Notes: generated by a model from the letters alone, not told the origin. A DNA stretch of 64,000 nucleotides from Heterohyrax brucei (GCA_028571685.1 CM053162.1:66204351-66268350); one strand, 5' to 3'. Shown: positions 45,241 through 57,745, numbered from the stretch's first letter. Numbers and translations are program-made.

Positions 45241-46543
45241 GAAACGATTACCAGAAGAATGAAGTACTCCTCTAACATATACCTCAAATGTGGAAGTGGT
45301 TTGGAAACTGCAAATCGAGGTGGAAAGAGTTGTAAGGAGACTCATAGTAAAAGCCTAGATTGTCCTAAAGAGGCTGTTGGTGGAATTATGGACACCAAAG
45401 ACAATTCTGGTTAGAACTCAGGAGGAAATGAGGACAGCTGTAACACCAAGGAAGGTGCAGATGGCAAGAAGTGGCAGTAGAAAAATGGCAGCCACAGTAC
45501 TGTAAGACTGCTGTGAGATGATTTGGGAGCCAACCCATGGAGCAACAAAGCTGAATGACTTTGTGCAGGAAGCATCCTGGTTGTGTGGGGTGCCTCTGGG
45601 CATTCATCAGTGAACCTAGGCTTGCCAACTTATGGAGCAAGAGAACTGGACGCCTTCTGGCCAAGGTTTACTAGAAGAGTGAGATACATAAAAGCAGTCA
45701 CTGATAGTGCTAAAGAGTTTTTGAACACTTCCCAAGCAGGGCAGATGCCAGGCTGGCCCAAGAGGCCTGAGGGGCTGAGAGCCCAATGAACTAAGAAGCA
45801 GCAGCTGAAGAGACAAGGATCACCGGTGGCAGAACTGCCTCAGTCTCCAAAGGTAGGGCCAAGACCTCTGGGGTCACAAATGGTAAAGCCATAGCCTCTG
45901 AGCTTAAAAGATGGGGTCACAGCCTTTTATGTTTTAAAGAATCAGATCATCATCAATTCAGTTCTGGAGCATGGGGTTGACTTTCATAGGTGTCAGTGCT
46001 GCCCCAAACTGAAAGGATAGGGCTGTCATGTCCAAGGGACAGGAGTAGGGCCTGCCAGAGCTAAGGGGATGGAGCTGCCAGTCAGACCAACTAGAAGAAT
46101 GGAGGCACTCAAATTTGAAGGACTAGAGTTGGCTTCCAAGTGAGCCTGGAGGCCCAGAGCCAAGGGGCCTCCAGCTGAAATCTGGACAGTGTGGCCAATA
46201 CCCAGTGTCTGGAGGGTAGGGCCATAACAATGTTCTCAGAGAACAAAAGATTATTTTCAGGCCTTCAGGGATAATGTAATGTGATCTGCTAACTTGGTTG
46301 GTGCTTGTTATCCCTTCTTTACCTCTAGTTCCTCCCATTTATAACAAAATGTCTACTTTGTGCTTGTTCCACCACTGTACTTTGAAAGCAGATAACTCAT
46401 ACTCTATATTTCACACATGAAGTTAAATTTTTTCCTAGGAAAAATTTTGGACTTGGAGTTGATTTAAGACTTTTGTGATAATATAATGGTATAAATGTGT
46501 TTTAAAAGTGTCAATATGAATTTTTGAGGGCCAAAGAGTGGAA
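45241..46543 (+). mobile_element. MaLR-like provirus internal region
   Basis: About 1.3 kb beginning with GAAACGATTACCAGAAGAAT and rich in purine stretches ('GGAAGTGGTTTGGAAACTGC'). No gag, protease or polymerase motif is visible. Frames up to 92 codons lie on both strands without recognisable domains. This agrees with a non-autonomous MaLR body, inferred from its position between two LTRs. Confidence 0.6.
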
Positions 46544-47237
46544 TGTTATGGATTGAATTATATACTCCCAAAATGTGTCAACTTGGTTAGGTGATGATTC
46601 TCAAACTGTGTGATTTTCCATCATTTTGTGATCTCATGTGCTCATCCCATGTGTTGTAATCCTAACCTCTATGATGTTAATAGGAGCCCTGGTGGTGCAG
46701 TAGTTAGGAGCTCAACTGCTACCCCAAAAGTTAGCAGTTCAAGTCTACCAGCTGCTCCTTGGAAACCCCATAGTGAAGTTCTACTCAGTTTTATAATGCT
46801 GTTATGAGTTACAATTGACTCAACATCAATGGGTTTGGCTCATTCATTTTTAGGATCAGTCAGGATTAGGGGCACTTATATTAATGAGACAGGACTCAGT
46901 CTGTAAAATTAGGTTGTATCTGGAGTCAATCTCTTTTGAAATATAAAAGACAGAAATGAACAGAGAGGAAAGACGCCTCATGCTGCCAAAAAAGAAGTCC
47001 CAGGCAGGGGCATGTCCTTCAGACTCAAGGTCCCTCTTGCTGAGATGCTCTTAGACTAGAAGAAGACTGATGACAAAGACCATCCCCTAGATGCGAAACA
47101 GAGAGATGGCCTTCCCCTGGAGTTGACATCATAAACTGAACTTCTGACCACTTAAACTGTGAGAGAATTAAATTTCTCTTGGTTAAAGACCTCCACTTGT
47201 GGTATTTCTGCTATGACAGCACTAGATATCTAAGACA
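46544..47237 (+). repeat. 3' LTR of the MaLR-like provirus
   Basis: It starts 'TGTTATGGATTGAATTATAT' and ends 'CACTAGATATCTAAGACA', with TG...CA ends. The polyadenylation-like region is 'GAGAGAATTAAATTTCTCTT'. An AfroSINE sits at 46682-46850 at the same LTR position as in the 5' LTR. Confidence 0.8.
46682..46850 (+). repeat. AfroSINE inside the 3' LTR
   Basis: Near full length, from AGGAGCCCTGGTGGTGCAGT to the tail 'CATCAATGGGTTTGGCTCAT'. It directly follows the LTR sequence 'CTATGATGTTAAT', the same site as in the 5' LTR. Confidence 0.87.
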
Positions 47238-47855
47238 TATATCAGTATAGTACATCAGAGCAGACTCCATCCAAAGGATGTTAGTTTTCAAGCATTTTGA
47301 ATTTCTTTTTGACTTGTTCTAGGATCAGCCAAACAGTTACATAGAGAAATATTCTTTGGTAGTTATACTCTATATTTCTGTTCTCAATTAATGCAAGAAA
47401 ATGTCACAAGGTCTATCAGATCATCATCAGTCCATTATGAGGAGGTAACTGAGAGTGCACTGCAGTTTGTTATACGTATTTATGCTTACATTTCCTGATG
47501 GTATAGTGTTTAACCAAAAAATCAGCAGTTCTGATCCACTAGACTTTGGCTACTTCTAAACATTTGCTATATATTGGGACTGTTTACAAGAGTCTACTGT
47601 ATTTTATGAATACATTTCACAAAATGTTTCAAGTGATGCTGGGTGGCATCTTTGGATATACTTGAATACATCAGAAAGTTCAACATCCACTTAAAGTTTT
47701 CTGTTTTAATGTTTGTTGAACAACCAATGATACAACATTCTCACACCTGAGTTAACTCAGTTCAGGTGATCAGTGAGTCTATTCATATGTTATGCCTGTG
47801 TTAATACCCTAATATCAATCCACTGTTCATTTAAAGAAGACCTGAATCTCCACAC
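47238..47855. other. Unique DNA, no gene seen
   Basis: No recognisable element; a weak SINE-like patch near 47500-47545 is too diverged to call. Confidence 0.4.
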
Positions 47856-47856
47856 T

Positions 47857-48017
47857 GGAGCCCTGGTATGCCGTAATGGTTGAGAGTTAGGGCTGCTAAC
47901 CAAAAGTCTGATGTTTGAATCCACTGGATGCTTCTTGGAAACCCTAGGGGGCTGCTCTACTATGTCCTATAGGGTTGCTGTGAGTTGCAATCGATGTGAC
48001 GACAACTGGTTTTTTGA
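47857..48017 (+). repeat. AfroSINE
   Basis: Head (GGAGCCCTGGTATGCCGTAA), 'GGGCTGCTAACCAAAAGTCT', body and tail (GTGACGACAACTGGTTTTTT). Confidence 0.9.
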
Positions 48018-48024
48018 AGTCTCC

Positions 48025-48072
48025 ACTGGAGTTGGCTCCGAATCGGCGGCACTTACCTTGGCTTGGACTGGA
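48025..48072 (+). repeat. RTE-tail micro-insertion with 6-base repeats
   Basis: 36 bases (48031-48066) carrying 'CCGAATCGGCGGCACTTACC' and TTGGCTTGG lie between two ACTGGA repeats (48025-48030 and 48067-48072), just after the AfroSINE. Confidence 0.6.
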
Positions 48073-48297
48073 AACTATTGTCATATTTTCATGAAGACTA
48101 ACTTATCTTTATTCTTTGGCGGTATTAGTGTATAGGTTTTTCAAATACTAAGCAGATCTAGTAAGACTGCTTAAAGAAGACAACATGCAAGCAAACCCCT
48201 TAGTGTAAAAGCACAAGTATTCGTGGTGGTAGAAGTCATGAATTTTTTGACTACTAATGGACATCAACAATTAGTGCATACACACACGCACATGCGT

Positions 48298-49578
<1,281 letters not shown>

Positions 49579-49580
49579 AC

Positions 49581-50166
49581 TATCTTGGTCATCTAGTACT
49601 GCTTTAACAGAAAGACCGTGAATGGATGGTTTCAACAAAGAAATATTCTTACCCAGTCCAGTAGGCTAAAAGTCCAAGTTCAGAATGCCAGCTCCAGAAG
49701 AATGCACTCTCTCCGTCAGTTCTGCAAGAAGTCCTTGTGTTCCATCAGCTTTTCTTTGGTGAGAGCATCTCAGTGCAGCAAAGGTCCAAAGGACATGCTC
49801 TGATTTCAGTGCTGCTTTCGTAGTGGCATAAGATACTTAACGCCTTACTTGCTTCCATTTCCTTTCATCTCTGTAGGATGAAAGGATAAAAGGTGGTGCA
49901 AGTCACACTGCAGGGAAACTCCCATTCATTGGAGCAGGCAGATGACTTCAGGAAGGGAGTTAATCCATTGCCGTCAAGTTGATTCCAACTCATAGGAATC
50001 CTAAAGGGTGTTAACAGTCCCACCCTAATCTTCTATTTATCACAGGCAGAGATTAGGATTGACAGCATCGAAAGTCACAAACTGGAGGTCAATGTAAAGC
50101 AATGGGAATCATGGCCTGTCCAAACAGTTACACACAGTTTTGTGGGGACACAGTTCATCCCATGAA
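49581..50166 (-). repeat. MaLR-like LTR, antisense, interrupted
   Basis: It opens 'TATCTTGGTCATCTAGTACT', with 'GGATGGTTTCAACAAAGAAA' and 'AAAGTCCAAGTTCAGAATGC'; the far end is 'AATCATGGCCTGTCCAAACA' and 'GGGGACACAGTTCATCCCAT'. An AfroSINE tail is inserted at 49968-50010. Confidence 0.75.
49968..50010 (-). repeat. AfroSINE/RTE 3' micro-fragment
   Basis: 'CCATTGCCGTCAAGTTGATT' and 'CCAACTCATAGGAATCCTAA' form only the reversed terminus, with GTTAA on each side (49969-49973 region and 50010-50014). Confidence 0.7.
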
Positions 50167-50700
50167 AACAACATAGGAAAAAACCTCCTTTGAAGATATC
50201 ACATGAACTAGAAAGCTTAAAAGATGTCTCTGGGATTTTTCTGGTCTTTATTTTCTTCTTTGTTTTTCGGCCAAGAAACAAACAGAGACAAATCACAATA
50301 CGACAGTGTTTATAGGTGACAATGACAATTATAAAGAAAGAAAGAATACGTACTTCCAAACAACAAATTTCCAAAATTCATCTGCATAAGAGTCAAAGAA
50401 TTCTAAGCTGAAATTGATTTAAGCTGGCACTGTTTGTATACCTGCTGGGAACTTAATTCTCTTTCCTAGTCTGATCTCTAGGTTAAAAGCTATCCTCCTT
50501 CCAAAAAAACCAAACTTTAATTCTGTAATATATAGCTCACTTCAAGTGAAATAAACAGTATGGAAGGTGGAGTGTTTACCTGCTGCTTTCTTTCTCAGTA
50601 TGAGAATCTGTCGTGGCCAGAGTTCACTCCCTTTTCTTATCTATCTATAGCAGTACTGAAAGAAGAGTTCTTGAAAACACTATTTTTGAAAGACAATAAA
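50167..50700. other. Unique DNA, no gene seen
   Basis: AT-rich. Nothing recognisable. Confidence 0.4.
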
Positions 50701-50704
50701 AGGA

Positions 50705-51185
50705 TTTTTCGGTTTATCTATTGCTGCCAAACAAACATCTCAGCACTTAACGGATTAAATCACAGAAGTTTTAGAACAGATACGATTTACCTGGTGCTGG
50801 TAATTCTTTTCATAAAGGGTCTGCAAAGGTAATTGGTGGCAGCTGGCAGATAGAATAGTCTGGAGGGGATCCAAGGTGGCTTCACTCACGTGTCTGACAT
50901 CTTGGTGAGGATGAGAAGACTGGGCTCAGCTAGAATATTGACATGACGTTTCCAGCAGAGCAGTCTCCGGTTAACCACTGTTCTGTCAGGGCAACTGACG
51001 GCTACCAGAGAGAATGTATTAACAACCATAAAGTGAAAGCTATCAGTCTTCTCAGTCCTAGGACTAGAAATGGATGCAGTATCGCTTCTGTATTCTACTG
51101 GTCAGATAGTAAGAATCCTTCCAGGTTCAAAGGGGAATGATATAGAGTCCATTTCCTGGTGGAGGAAAAGTCCAACCATTTTTAG
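50705..51185 (-). repeat. LTR-like retroelement fragment, antisense, family uncertain
   Basis: 'GGTTTATCTATTGCTGCCAA' and 'ACAAACATCTCAGCACTTAA' open it in the same way as the copies at 14863 and 60675. 'CTTCACTCACGTGTCTGACA' and 'AGACTGGGCTCAGCTAGAAT' follow. Confidence 0.5.
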
Positions 51186-51219
51186 TCTTCTACAGAGTAC
51201 AGTAGTTTACAAGAATGTA

Positions 51220-51365
51220 AACCCACAAAACCCGTTGCTGTTGAGTTGACTCCAACTCAGAGCAACCCTATAGGACAGGGTAGAACTGCCTGGTAGGGTT
51301 TCTGAAGAGCAGCTGGTGGATTAGAACTGCTGAGGTTTTGGTTAACCACTGTGCCATCAAGGAAT
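51220..51365 (-). repeat. AfroSINE, antisense
   Basis: 'CCGTTGCTGTTGAGTTGACT', 'CAACCCTATAGGACAGGGTA' and the head 'AACCACTGTGCCATCAAGGA'. Confidence 0.9.
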
Positions 51366-51975
51366 GTCAGCATAAATAATATAACAAATTGCACTGTGAA
51401 CTCTTCAGTTCCCTCCTCATGAAGGAACGATGATGATTCGGTTGATCTTGTGTCATTTTTCTCACACTGTAAATTTGTTTAAGTGTTTATGCTCCATGTA
51501 GTATTTATTTTGCATCTGCTTCTTATGCCATATCACTTGTATCACAATGTGTCTATTATTTGTAGATAATTATAATTCTCCTTTGCATGTTCACTTTAAT
51601 TACAGACTATACCACTATCTTTCTGAAGATATTTTGGGTCTTTGCAAGACATTCTATGAAGTGCTGACTGCCAGCTTGCAAATCTTGGAAATGGTGCCCT
51701 GGTCTACTTTTTATTGAGTGGTCTACTCTAAATTATATGCCATTTATCTTATATTGTTAGCGGTTCTTTAGAAGATAATTCTGTGAAGATGAGAAGCATT
51801 GGTATTGGGGCCATGTAATTTTTTGTTGTGAAGGCTTTCTTGTGCATTGTAGGATGTGAAGTACCATTTGACCTATACAAAACTAGCTTTCAGCACACCA
51901 GGCACAAGTTCCCTCTACCCAATTGTGTCAACCAAAAATGTTCCCCAAATCAAACAAACAAATAAAAAACAAAAA
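51366..51975. other. Unique AT-rich DNA
   Basis: No recognisable gene. Old L1-like wording near 51860-51880 is too short to call. Confidence 0.35.
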
Positions 51976-51978
51976 ACA

Positions 51979-52139
51979 AGCAAACCAAGTTCCATCGAGT
52001 CAATGCCAACTCATAGTGACCCTATAGGACAGAGTAGAATTGCTCCATAGAATTTCCAAGAAATGCCTGGCAGATTTGAATTACTCGCTTTCTGGCTAGG
52101 AGACATAGCATTTAACCCACTATGCCACCGGAGTTTCCA
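51979..52139 (-). repeat. AfroSINE, antisense, abutting an RTE 3' end
   Basis: An A-rich region (51940-51980, the complement of the SINE's T-rich tail) precedes 'TTCCATCGAGTCAATGCCAA', 'AGAATTGCTCCATAGAATTT' and the head 'ACTATGCCACCGGAGTTTCC'. The RTE begins within about ten bases of the SINE head. Confidence 0.92.
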
Positions 52140-52165
52140 CCATGTCCCTGTTAGGTGCCATCGAG

Positions 52166-52486
52166 TCAGTTCCGACTCACAGTGGCCCTATGAACAACAG
52201 AATGAAACACTACCAGGTCTTGCCCCATGACCACAATTGTTTTTATGCTTAAGCCCCTTGTTGTGACCACTGTGTCAATCCATCTCTTTGAGGGTCTTCC
52301 TCTTTTTTTCTGACACTTCAGTCTCCCAAGCATGATGTTATACTCCAGGAACTGATCTTTCCTGACAACATGTCCAGAGTATGTAAGACACAGTCTTGCC
52401 ATCTTGGCTTCCAGGGAACACTCTGGTTGGACTTCTTCCATAACAAATCTGTTGGTTCTTTTGGCCATCCATGGTGCATTCAACAT
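52166..52486 (-). pseudogene. RTE C-terminal fragment
   Basis: 106 codons with 'LNAPWMAKRTNRFVMEEVQP', 'MARLCLTYSGHVVRKDQFLE' and 'KKRGRPSKRWIDTVV', the conserved C terminus of RTE proteins. Non-functional remnant. Confidence 0.88.
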
Positions 52487-52555
52487 TCTTCTTCAACACC
52501 ACAATTCAAAGACATCAATTCTTCTTCTGTCTTCTTTGTTCATAGTCCAGTTTTC

Positions 52556-52939
52556 TCATGCATATGATGCAACTGAAAATACCATGGCCTGGGTCAGGTG
52601 AGTTTTAGTCTTCAAGGTGACATCCTTACTTTTAAATACTTTGAAGAGGTCCTTTGCAGCAGATTTCCCCAGTGCAATGCATCTTTTGATTTCTTGACTG
52701 CTGTTTCCAAAGGCACTGATAGTGGACCTAAGTAAAATGAAATATTTGAGGCTGGCTGGCTTGACATTGTCAATCCTTTCTCCACTTATGACAATGTTGC
52801 TTATTGGTCCAGTTGTGAGTATTTTTGTTTTCCTGATGTTGAAGTGCAGTTCATACTGAAGGCTGTGGTCCTTGATCTTCATCAGTAAATGCCTCAAATC
52901 TTCTTCATTCCTAGCAAGTAAGGGTGGTATCATCTGCAT
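52556..52939 (-). pseudogene. RTE reverse transcriptase palm/thumb fragment
   Basis: 127 codons, beginning just after the YADD motif (which is in another frame): 'EEDLRHLLMKIKDHSLQYEL', 'TKILTTGPISNIVISGERID', 'IKRCIALGKSAAKDLFKVFK'. It corresponds to the thumb side of the RT. Confidence 0.88.
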
Positions 52940-53415
52940 AACGCAGGTTGTTAATGAGTCATCCTACAATCCTGATGCCCCATTTTTCTTCATGTAATCC
53001 AATTTATCAGATTATTTGCTTGACATACAGATTAGAAAGGTACGGTGGAAGGATACAACCCTGACACATGCCTTTCATGACTTTAAACCATGCAGTGTCC
53101 CCTTGTTCTCTTGACTGCCTCTTGATCCACATACAGATTCCTTAAGAGCACAATTAGCTGTTCTGGAATTCCCATTCTCCACAACATTAGCCATAGTTTA
53201 GTATGATCCACACAGTTGAATGCTTTTGCTTAGTTGATGAAACACAAGTAAACATCTTTCTGGTATTCTTTGCTTTCAGCCAAGATCCATCTGACATCAG
53301 TGGTGATATCCCTGGTTCCATGTCCTCTGCTGAACCCAGCTTGCATTTCTGGCAGATCCTTGGCAATATATTGTTGTAGTTGCTTTTGGACGATCTTGAG
53401 CATAGCATGTACCTA

Positions 53416-54203
53416 GATGCTGCTAAATGTCCCAGGGGAAAGGGGAGTGCAAATTGCACCAGTTAAGAAATGTAGCTCTACCAGGGAGACTAATTCCCTG
53501 ATGAGAGTTCAAGTTGAAAAACATGACTCTCTAACTGGGCAGAATATAGAGTTCATGAAAAAAATTCTATCACAGGAAAACAGGGGTGTCACTATTTAAC
53601 TTAATACGACTAGAATCTCATGAACTCTCTGCCTGTCTATACCCATCCTAATTCCCAAAGTCCTTTTCCCGGTCCTTGACCCTGGTATAAGAGTAAACTC
53701 CCATAGATGTATCTTCCATTCCCAATTACTCTTTTTTTTGTGGTCTTCTAATGAATCTAGAAGTTAAGTAATGCCTCTTTGGTCATCATTCTATCATGTT
53801 TCTCCCTATTTGCATCATAGATAAAAGAAACTCCCATAAAATTTCTATTCCTGAGTTAGGTGATACTAACCACCAAACACAAATAGACAGAGATAGCGAA
53901 GATTCCACGAATCAAATGAAGACTTTCTTCTCCCTCCTTTATTTGTAAAACATCCACCAAAAAAAAAAAAAAAAAAAAAGGCCCTTCATTCCATTTTCCT
54001 CAATAATTCTCAGGCAACCATGTGAGCGATTTGTTAGAACCTCCTCATGAATTTTTTTTTTAAAATATTGCTGGTCTGCAGTTGCGACCAAGTTGGAGTT
54101 GGCCCATAAAACCTGTTGCCCTTTCTCACTATAAATAGTAACTCTCAGGGAAGTCTCACCTTTCTGGATAGATGAACTGGGAAAAGAGACCTCTGGGGTC
54201 CAC
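53416..54203. other. Unique DNA with A21 run
   Basis: 53959-53979 is a run of 21 A. No retrocopy body is recognisable next to it. Confidence 0.5.
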
Positions 54204-54204
54204 A

Positions 54205-54378
54205 TGGAAACCCTGGTGGCATAGTGAGTTAAGTGTTACCTCTGCTAACCCCAAAGCAGGCAGTTCAAATCCTCCAGGTGCTCTTTGGAAGTGCTGTGGG
54301 GCAGTTCTACTCTGACCTAGAGAGTCACTATGATTCAGACCCAATTCGATGACAAAGCCTTTGGTTTTTGTTTTTTCA
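54205..54378 (+). repeat. AfroSINE
   Basis: Complete: GGAAACCCTGGTGGCATAGT to 'AAGCCTTTGGTTTTTGTTTT'. Confidence 0.92.
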
Positions 54379-54401
54379 TGGGGGGGTTGTCTAAATAGTT
54401 G

Positions 54402-54579
54402 GAGGAAACCCTGGTGGGGTAGTGGTTAAGTGCTATGTCTGCAAACCAAAAGTTGGTAGCTCAAATCCACCAAGCACTCTTTGGAAACTCTATGGGGCAG
54501 TTCTACTCTTGACTTCTAGGGTTGTTATGTTTTAGACCTGACTGACTGGCAGTGGTTTTTTTTTTTTTTTTTTTTAAGA
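54402..54579 (+). repeat. AfroSINE with long T tail
   Basis: Complete, from GGAGGAAACCCTGGTGGGGT through 'CTATGGGGCAGTTCTACTCT' to 'CTGACTGGCAGTGG' and an uninterrupted run of about 20 T (54558-54579). In tandem with the preceding copy, 25 bases apart. Confidence 0.93.
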
Positions 54580-55139
54580 TAGTTGGAAGGAAATCTTGAT
54601 TGTTATTTCTCCTAGCTTTTCCCAGATGACACAATTCAGATACAAAGCTGCATGGAAATGGCATCACGTGAAGCTAAAACTCTAAGGGAAACCTCATCTT
54701 TCTAAAGAGAAGATCAAGGAAATGGAGGCTTCTACATGCCAAAGAACACGGAAAAAATCTGAATAAAGAGGAAACTGGGGAAGAAGTTCTCTTAATTTTG
54801 TGTATGAACCTGCACGAGCTCTGGAATCAATCCATGAAGTAAATATACCAAGGACAGCTTAAAGAAGCATGACAAAGGCTATTAGAACTAAACTTTCACC
54901 CACACTCAACTTTCAGATTAACCCATGAGTCACACATGTATGCTAGTAGCTAAATGTTAATTGGTTGCTCCATGATGACACCACCACCAAATCCAAATTC
55001 TCATTTAAAGCTGATCCCCTTTGAAGAACATATCACTTGTGCTTCTTAGGAACCTTGAGTGGCAGTTAAGACAGTATCTATCTTTGTTTTATCACTGAGA
55101 GGTCTGAGGCTCAGAGTGTGAGTGATCTATCATGATCAA

Positions 55140-55345
55140 ATTTGTATGGATAACATTATTGACATTACAGAAGTTCTTATGTGCCAAGGGCTTTATTTCA
55201 TTTTATCATGTTTAATTTAGTAAACAACTCTATACAGTATTTTATTGGTCTCATTTAACTCATGAGAAAACCGAGGCTCAGAGAGATTCAATAACTTGCC
55301 CACATTCAATGTCTGATAATTGTAATGTCAAGATTTAAACTTCTT
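55140..55345 (-). repeat. MIR element
   Basis: 'CTTATGTGCCAAGGGCTTTA', 'TTTAACTCATGAGAAAACCG', 'AGGCTCAGAGAGATTCAATA' and 'CTTGCCCACATTCAATGTCT' are the MIR hallmark in full. Confidence 0.88.
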
Positions 55346-56084
55346 TTTAAAATCACAGCTGTAACTTTAACCTCAACACTATAGTTAGTGTCTTTTCACA
55401 GTGGCATAAGGTCTAGAATTCAATTAATTTTTTTCTTAGATCTGAGCACTTTTTGTTTTATCATGTACTTTTAGTCTGTAAACATGCTGGTTGTCCTTAT
55501 CCTTTGTTAAATGTCCAGTGTTATTTTGGCGTTTCTTACTCTCCTCCTAAGACAAGATTTTACAATGTTAGCGTTATGTAAGTTGGCCCAGCAACTGATT
55601 TCAAGTCCAGTCCAATTTAATTCCCATATTGAGCCCCTGGTCCCTGATGATTTCCCTGAGAAAGAAGTGTTTGTGACTCTAGACACAGGACAGGAAGGAG
55701 TATCGGTAGAACTGTGCTCTTTACTCTTCTTTGAATTCTTGGGTCTTGTGTTCGTTGTCCCTCTTTTGAGGCATTAACAGCAGTTTCCCAGGACCTGGAA
55801 TCACATCTTAGGCTGGGCTCAAGCTGTAAGGAATAAGATGCTGAAGAGTGTTTCTGGGATGCCAAAGTCAAGAACGTAAACCAAGGGAGAGCTGTCCCAT
55901 ACCCAGGTGCTGACCCAGGGATTCCTATTTCTAGTGAAGGCAGGTATTATCATAACTGCCTCAGGCTTGTATCCAGCCAAGATTCAAAGTGAGAAGAATT
56001 TTTAAAATGGCAATTCTTTCTATTATCGTATTGCTTGTAGTTCATCAAATGCTTTTGTGAAATAAGTTGACCTATTTGATATTC
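55346..56084. other. Unique DNA, no gene seen
   Basis: Opposite-strand frames of 88 and 84 codons at 55511-55871 overlap each other and show no motif I recognise. Confidence 0.4.
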
Positions 56085-56235
56085 AATATAAGTCCAGAAG
56101 ATCTCACACATACATGATTTCCATTTTACACATGATGAAACTGTTGCCTAGAAATGCTAAGTGAAGTGCCCAACAGCACACAGCTCATAAATCTAGGAAC
56201 AAGGCTTAAGCCCAGATATCCTGTTTCCACCTTCA
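56085..56235 (-). repeat. MIR element
   Basis: 'TTCCATTTTACACATGATGA', 'AACTGTTGCCTAGAAATGCT', 'AAGTGCCCAACAGCACACAG'. Confidence 0.82.
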
Positions 56236-56392
56236 TTTGTGGAGCAAGAGAGAGTGCTGTCCTAGGCTGCCCGATGTACGTGAAGAGCAATCTCTGAAAA
56301 GAAAAATAAAGCAATGCCACTTAATGCCATTGCAGACTTTCTTGTTTGGAAGACTGAGCTCAAACCTATGCTAGGCTTTGCCTACTTAGACC

Positions 56393-56930
56393 TGTTATGG
56401 ATTGAGTTATGTCCCCCTAAAACTGCATGCAGCAATTTGGCTGGGCTATGATTCCCAGTATTGTGTGGTTGTCCTCTGTCTTGTAATCTTCCTATGTTGT
56501 AAATCCTAACAGGGCAAGACTGGATTATGTTTAAGAGGATTAGAGTAAGACTGTAATATTCTTACTAAGATCACCTCCCTGGTCCAGTACAAAGGGAGTT
56601 TCCCTTGGGTGTGGCTTGCATCACCTTTTGTCCTACAAGAGATAAAAGGAAAGAGAAACAAGCAGAGCACTGGGAATCTCATGTCACTAAGAAAGTAGTG
56701 CCAGGATCAGAGCCTGTCCTTTGGACCTGAGGTTCCCGCACAAAGATACCCCAAGACTGAGGACAAGGATCTTCCTCCCAGAGCCGGCAGAAAGAGAAAG
56801 CCTTCACCTGCAGCTGATGCTCTCAATTCAGACTCGTATAACCTTCTAGACTGCGAGATAATAAACTTCCCTTTGTTAAAATCATCCTCTTGTGGTATGT
56901 CTGTTATAGAAATGCTAGATAACTAAGACA
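56393..56930 (+). repeat. MaLR-like solo LTR, full length
   Basis: 538 bases with TG...CA ends: 'TGTTATGGATTGAGTTATGT' to 'GCTAGATAACTAAGACA'. Internal 'TTTGGCTGGGCTATGATTCC', 'AGAGCCGGCAGAAAGAGAAA' and 'GCGAGATAATAAACTTCCCT' (polyadenylation-like). No second LTR is nearby. Confidence 0.82.
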
Positions 56931-57039
56931 ATACCCAGTTCTTCAAGTGCTGTTTGAGTTAGCATTACCACCTTACCAATACATTTAGTTACAAGTTATT
57001 AATTTCTTCTATACATTTTTATGATATTCTTTAGAAAAT

Positions 57040-57135
57040 TATTCTTTGGGATAAGAAACTGAGTCTTTGATAGAAAAATAAATTACAAGAATTTACACGG
57101 CTAGCAAGTGACATAAGCAGACAGGAGTTAATGAG
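57040..57135 (-). repeat. MIR-like fragment
   Basis: 'GGGATAAGAAACTGAGTCTT', 'GGCTAGCAAGTGACATAAGC' suggest a short MIR core. Confidence 0.5.
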
Positions 57136-57554
57136 TAAGAAGCATGAAGTGAGTCTGGGTATAGAGAATAATGGGTAGTGGAAGTGTCTCTTTTATGGTT
57201 TGAAGCTCTTCAGGCATGAATACCAGGCTACCTGAGTGTGCCCTCCTGTTCCTCAAGGGAGCAAGAGTTGGAGGTGATTCGCTGGACAATGTCCAATTCT
57301 GTTGCCTAGGATTGGACATTCAATAGTACTAATCATGCCATTAATGACCTGTGCATTAATAATTGGTCTCACTAGTAATCTCTGTGTATGAATAAGCTCA
57401 ATCACTCTATATAAGCTGTTTATTATGAATGTGTAATTTGTATAATGTACAAATCTAGGGAGCAATAAGATTTATTCAGCAATCTTTTGGTCAGTAGCAT
57501 GTAGGCGTCTGATAGGCAAGTACAGCCATGTAAATCCTGTAGAATTTATGAAGT

Positions 57555-57745
57555 GATTTGATTTATCATGTCTCATATAATCTTGACAACAGGATGGTGA
57601 GACTAGAAAGCTGATCTGCTCTTATTTTATGGAGAGAGAAACGGGAACTGGGAGTCTCAGTGGTTTGTCCAGTTTCATGCAGGTGTTATGTGGCAAGAAG
57701 AGGACTTAAACCCACACAGTCTGATGTCTGGGTGAAGTTGCAGCA
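57555..57745 (-). repeat. MIR element
   Basis: 'CTCATATAATCTTGACAACA', 'TTATTTTATGGAGAGAGAAA', 'GTGGCAAGAAGAGGACTTAA' and 'ACCCACACAGTCTGATGTCT' follow MIR order. Confidence 0.8.

Larger units (their letters stand above)
39229..47237 (+). mobile_element. MaLR-like provirus with nested L1 and SINEs
   Basis: A two-LTR non-autonomous provirus. The 5' LTR begins at about 39229 and is interrupted after about 19 bases by the L1 at 39248-44570. It resumes at 44571 and ends at 45240 (CAACTAAAACA). The internal region is 45241-46543 and the 3' LTR 46544-47237 (starting TGTTATGGATTGAATTATAT, ending CTAAGACA). No open retroviral gene is visible. No clear 5-base duplication remains at the outer ends. 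Confidence 0.72.
52140..53415 (-). mobile_element. 5'-truncated RTE (BovB-type) element
   Basis: It starts at the RTE terminus (GGTGCCATCGAGTCAGTTCC, then GACTCACAGTGGCC) and extends about 1.27 kb into the RT. The catalytic 'INNLRYADDTTLTC' (about 52940) keeps YADD, but a frameshift follows at once. The C terminus is at 52166-52486. The endonuclease is missing. Confidence 0.92.

Noticed and set aside
45386-45816. Paired 60-92 codon frames in the proviral interior as a possible captured gene
   Set aside because: Overlapping on both strands, no motif, and located inside a non-autonomous LTR element.
39229-47237. A coding endogenous retrovirus with gag or pol
   Set aside because: No protease, reverse transcriptase or envelope motif is present; the only RT motifs belong to the nested L1.
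53959-53979. A21 run as the tail of a processed pseudogene
   Set aside because: No recognisable gene-derived sequence on either side.
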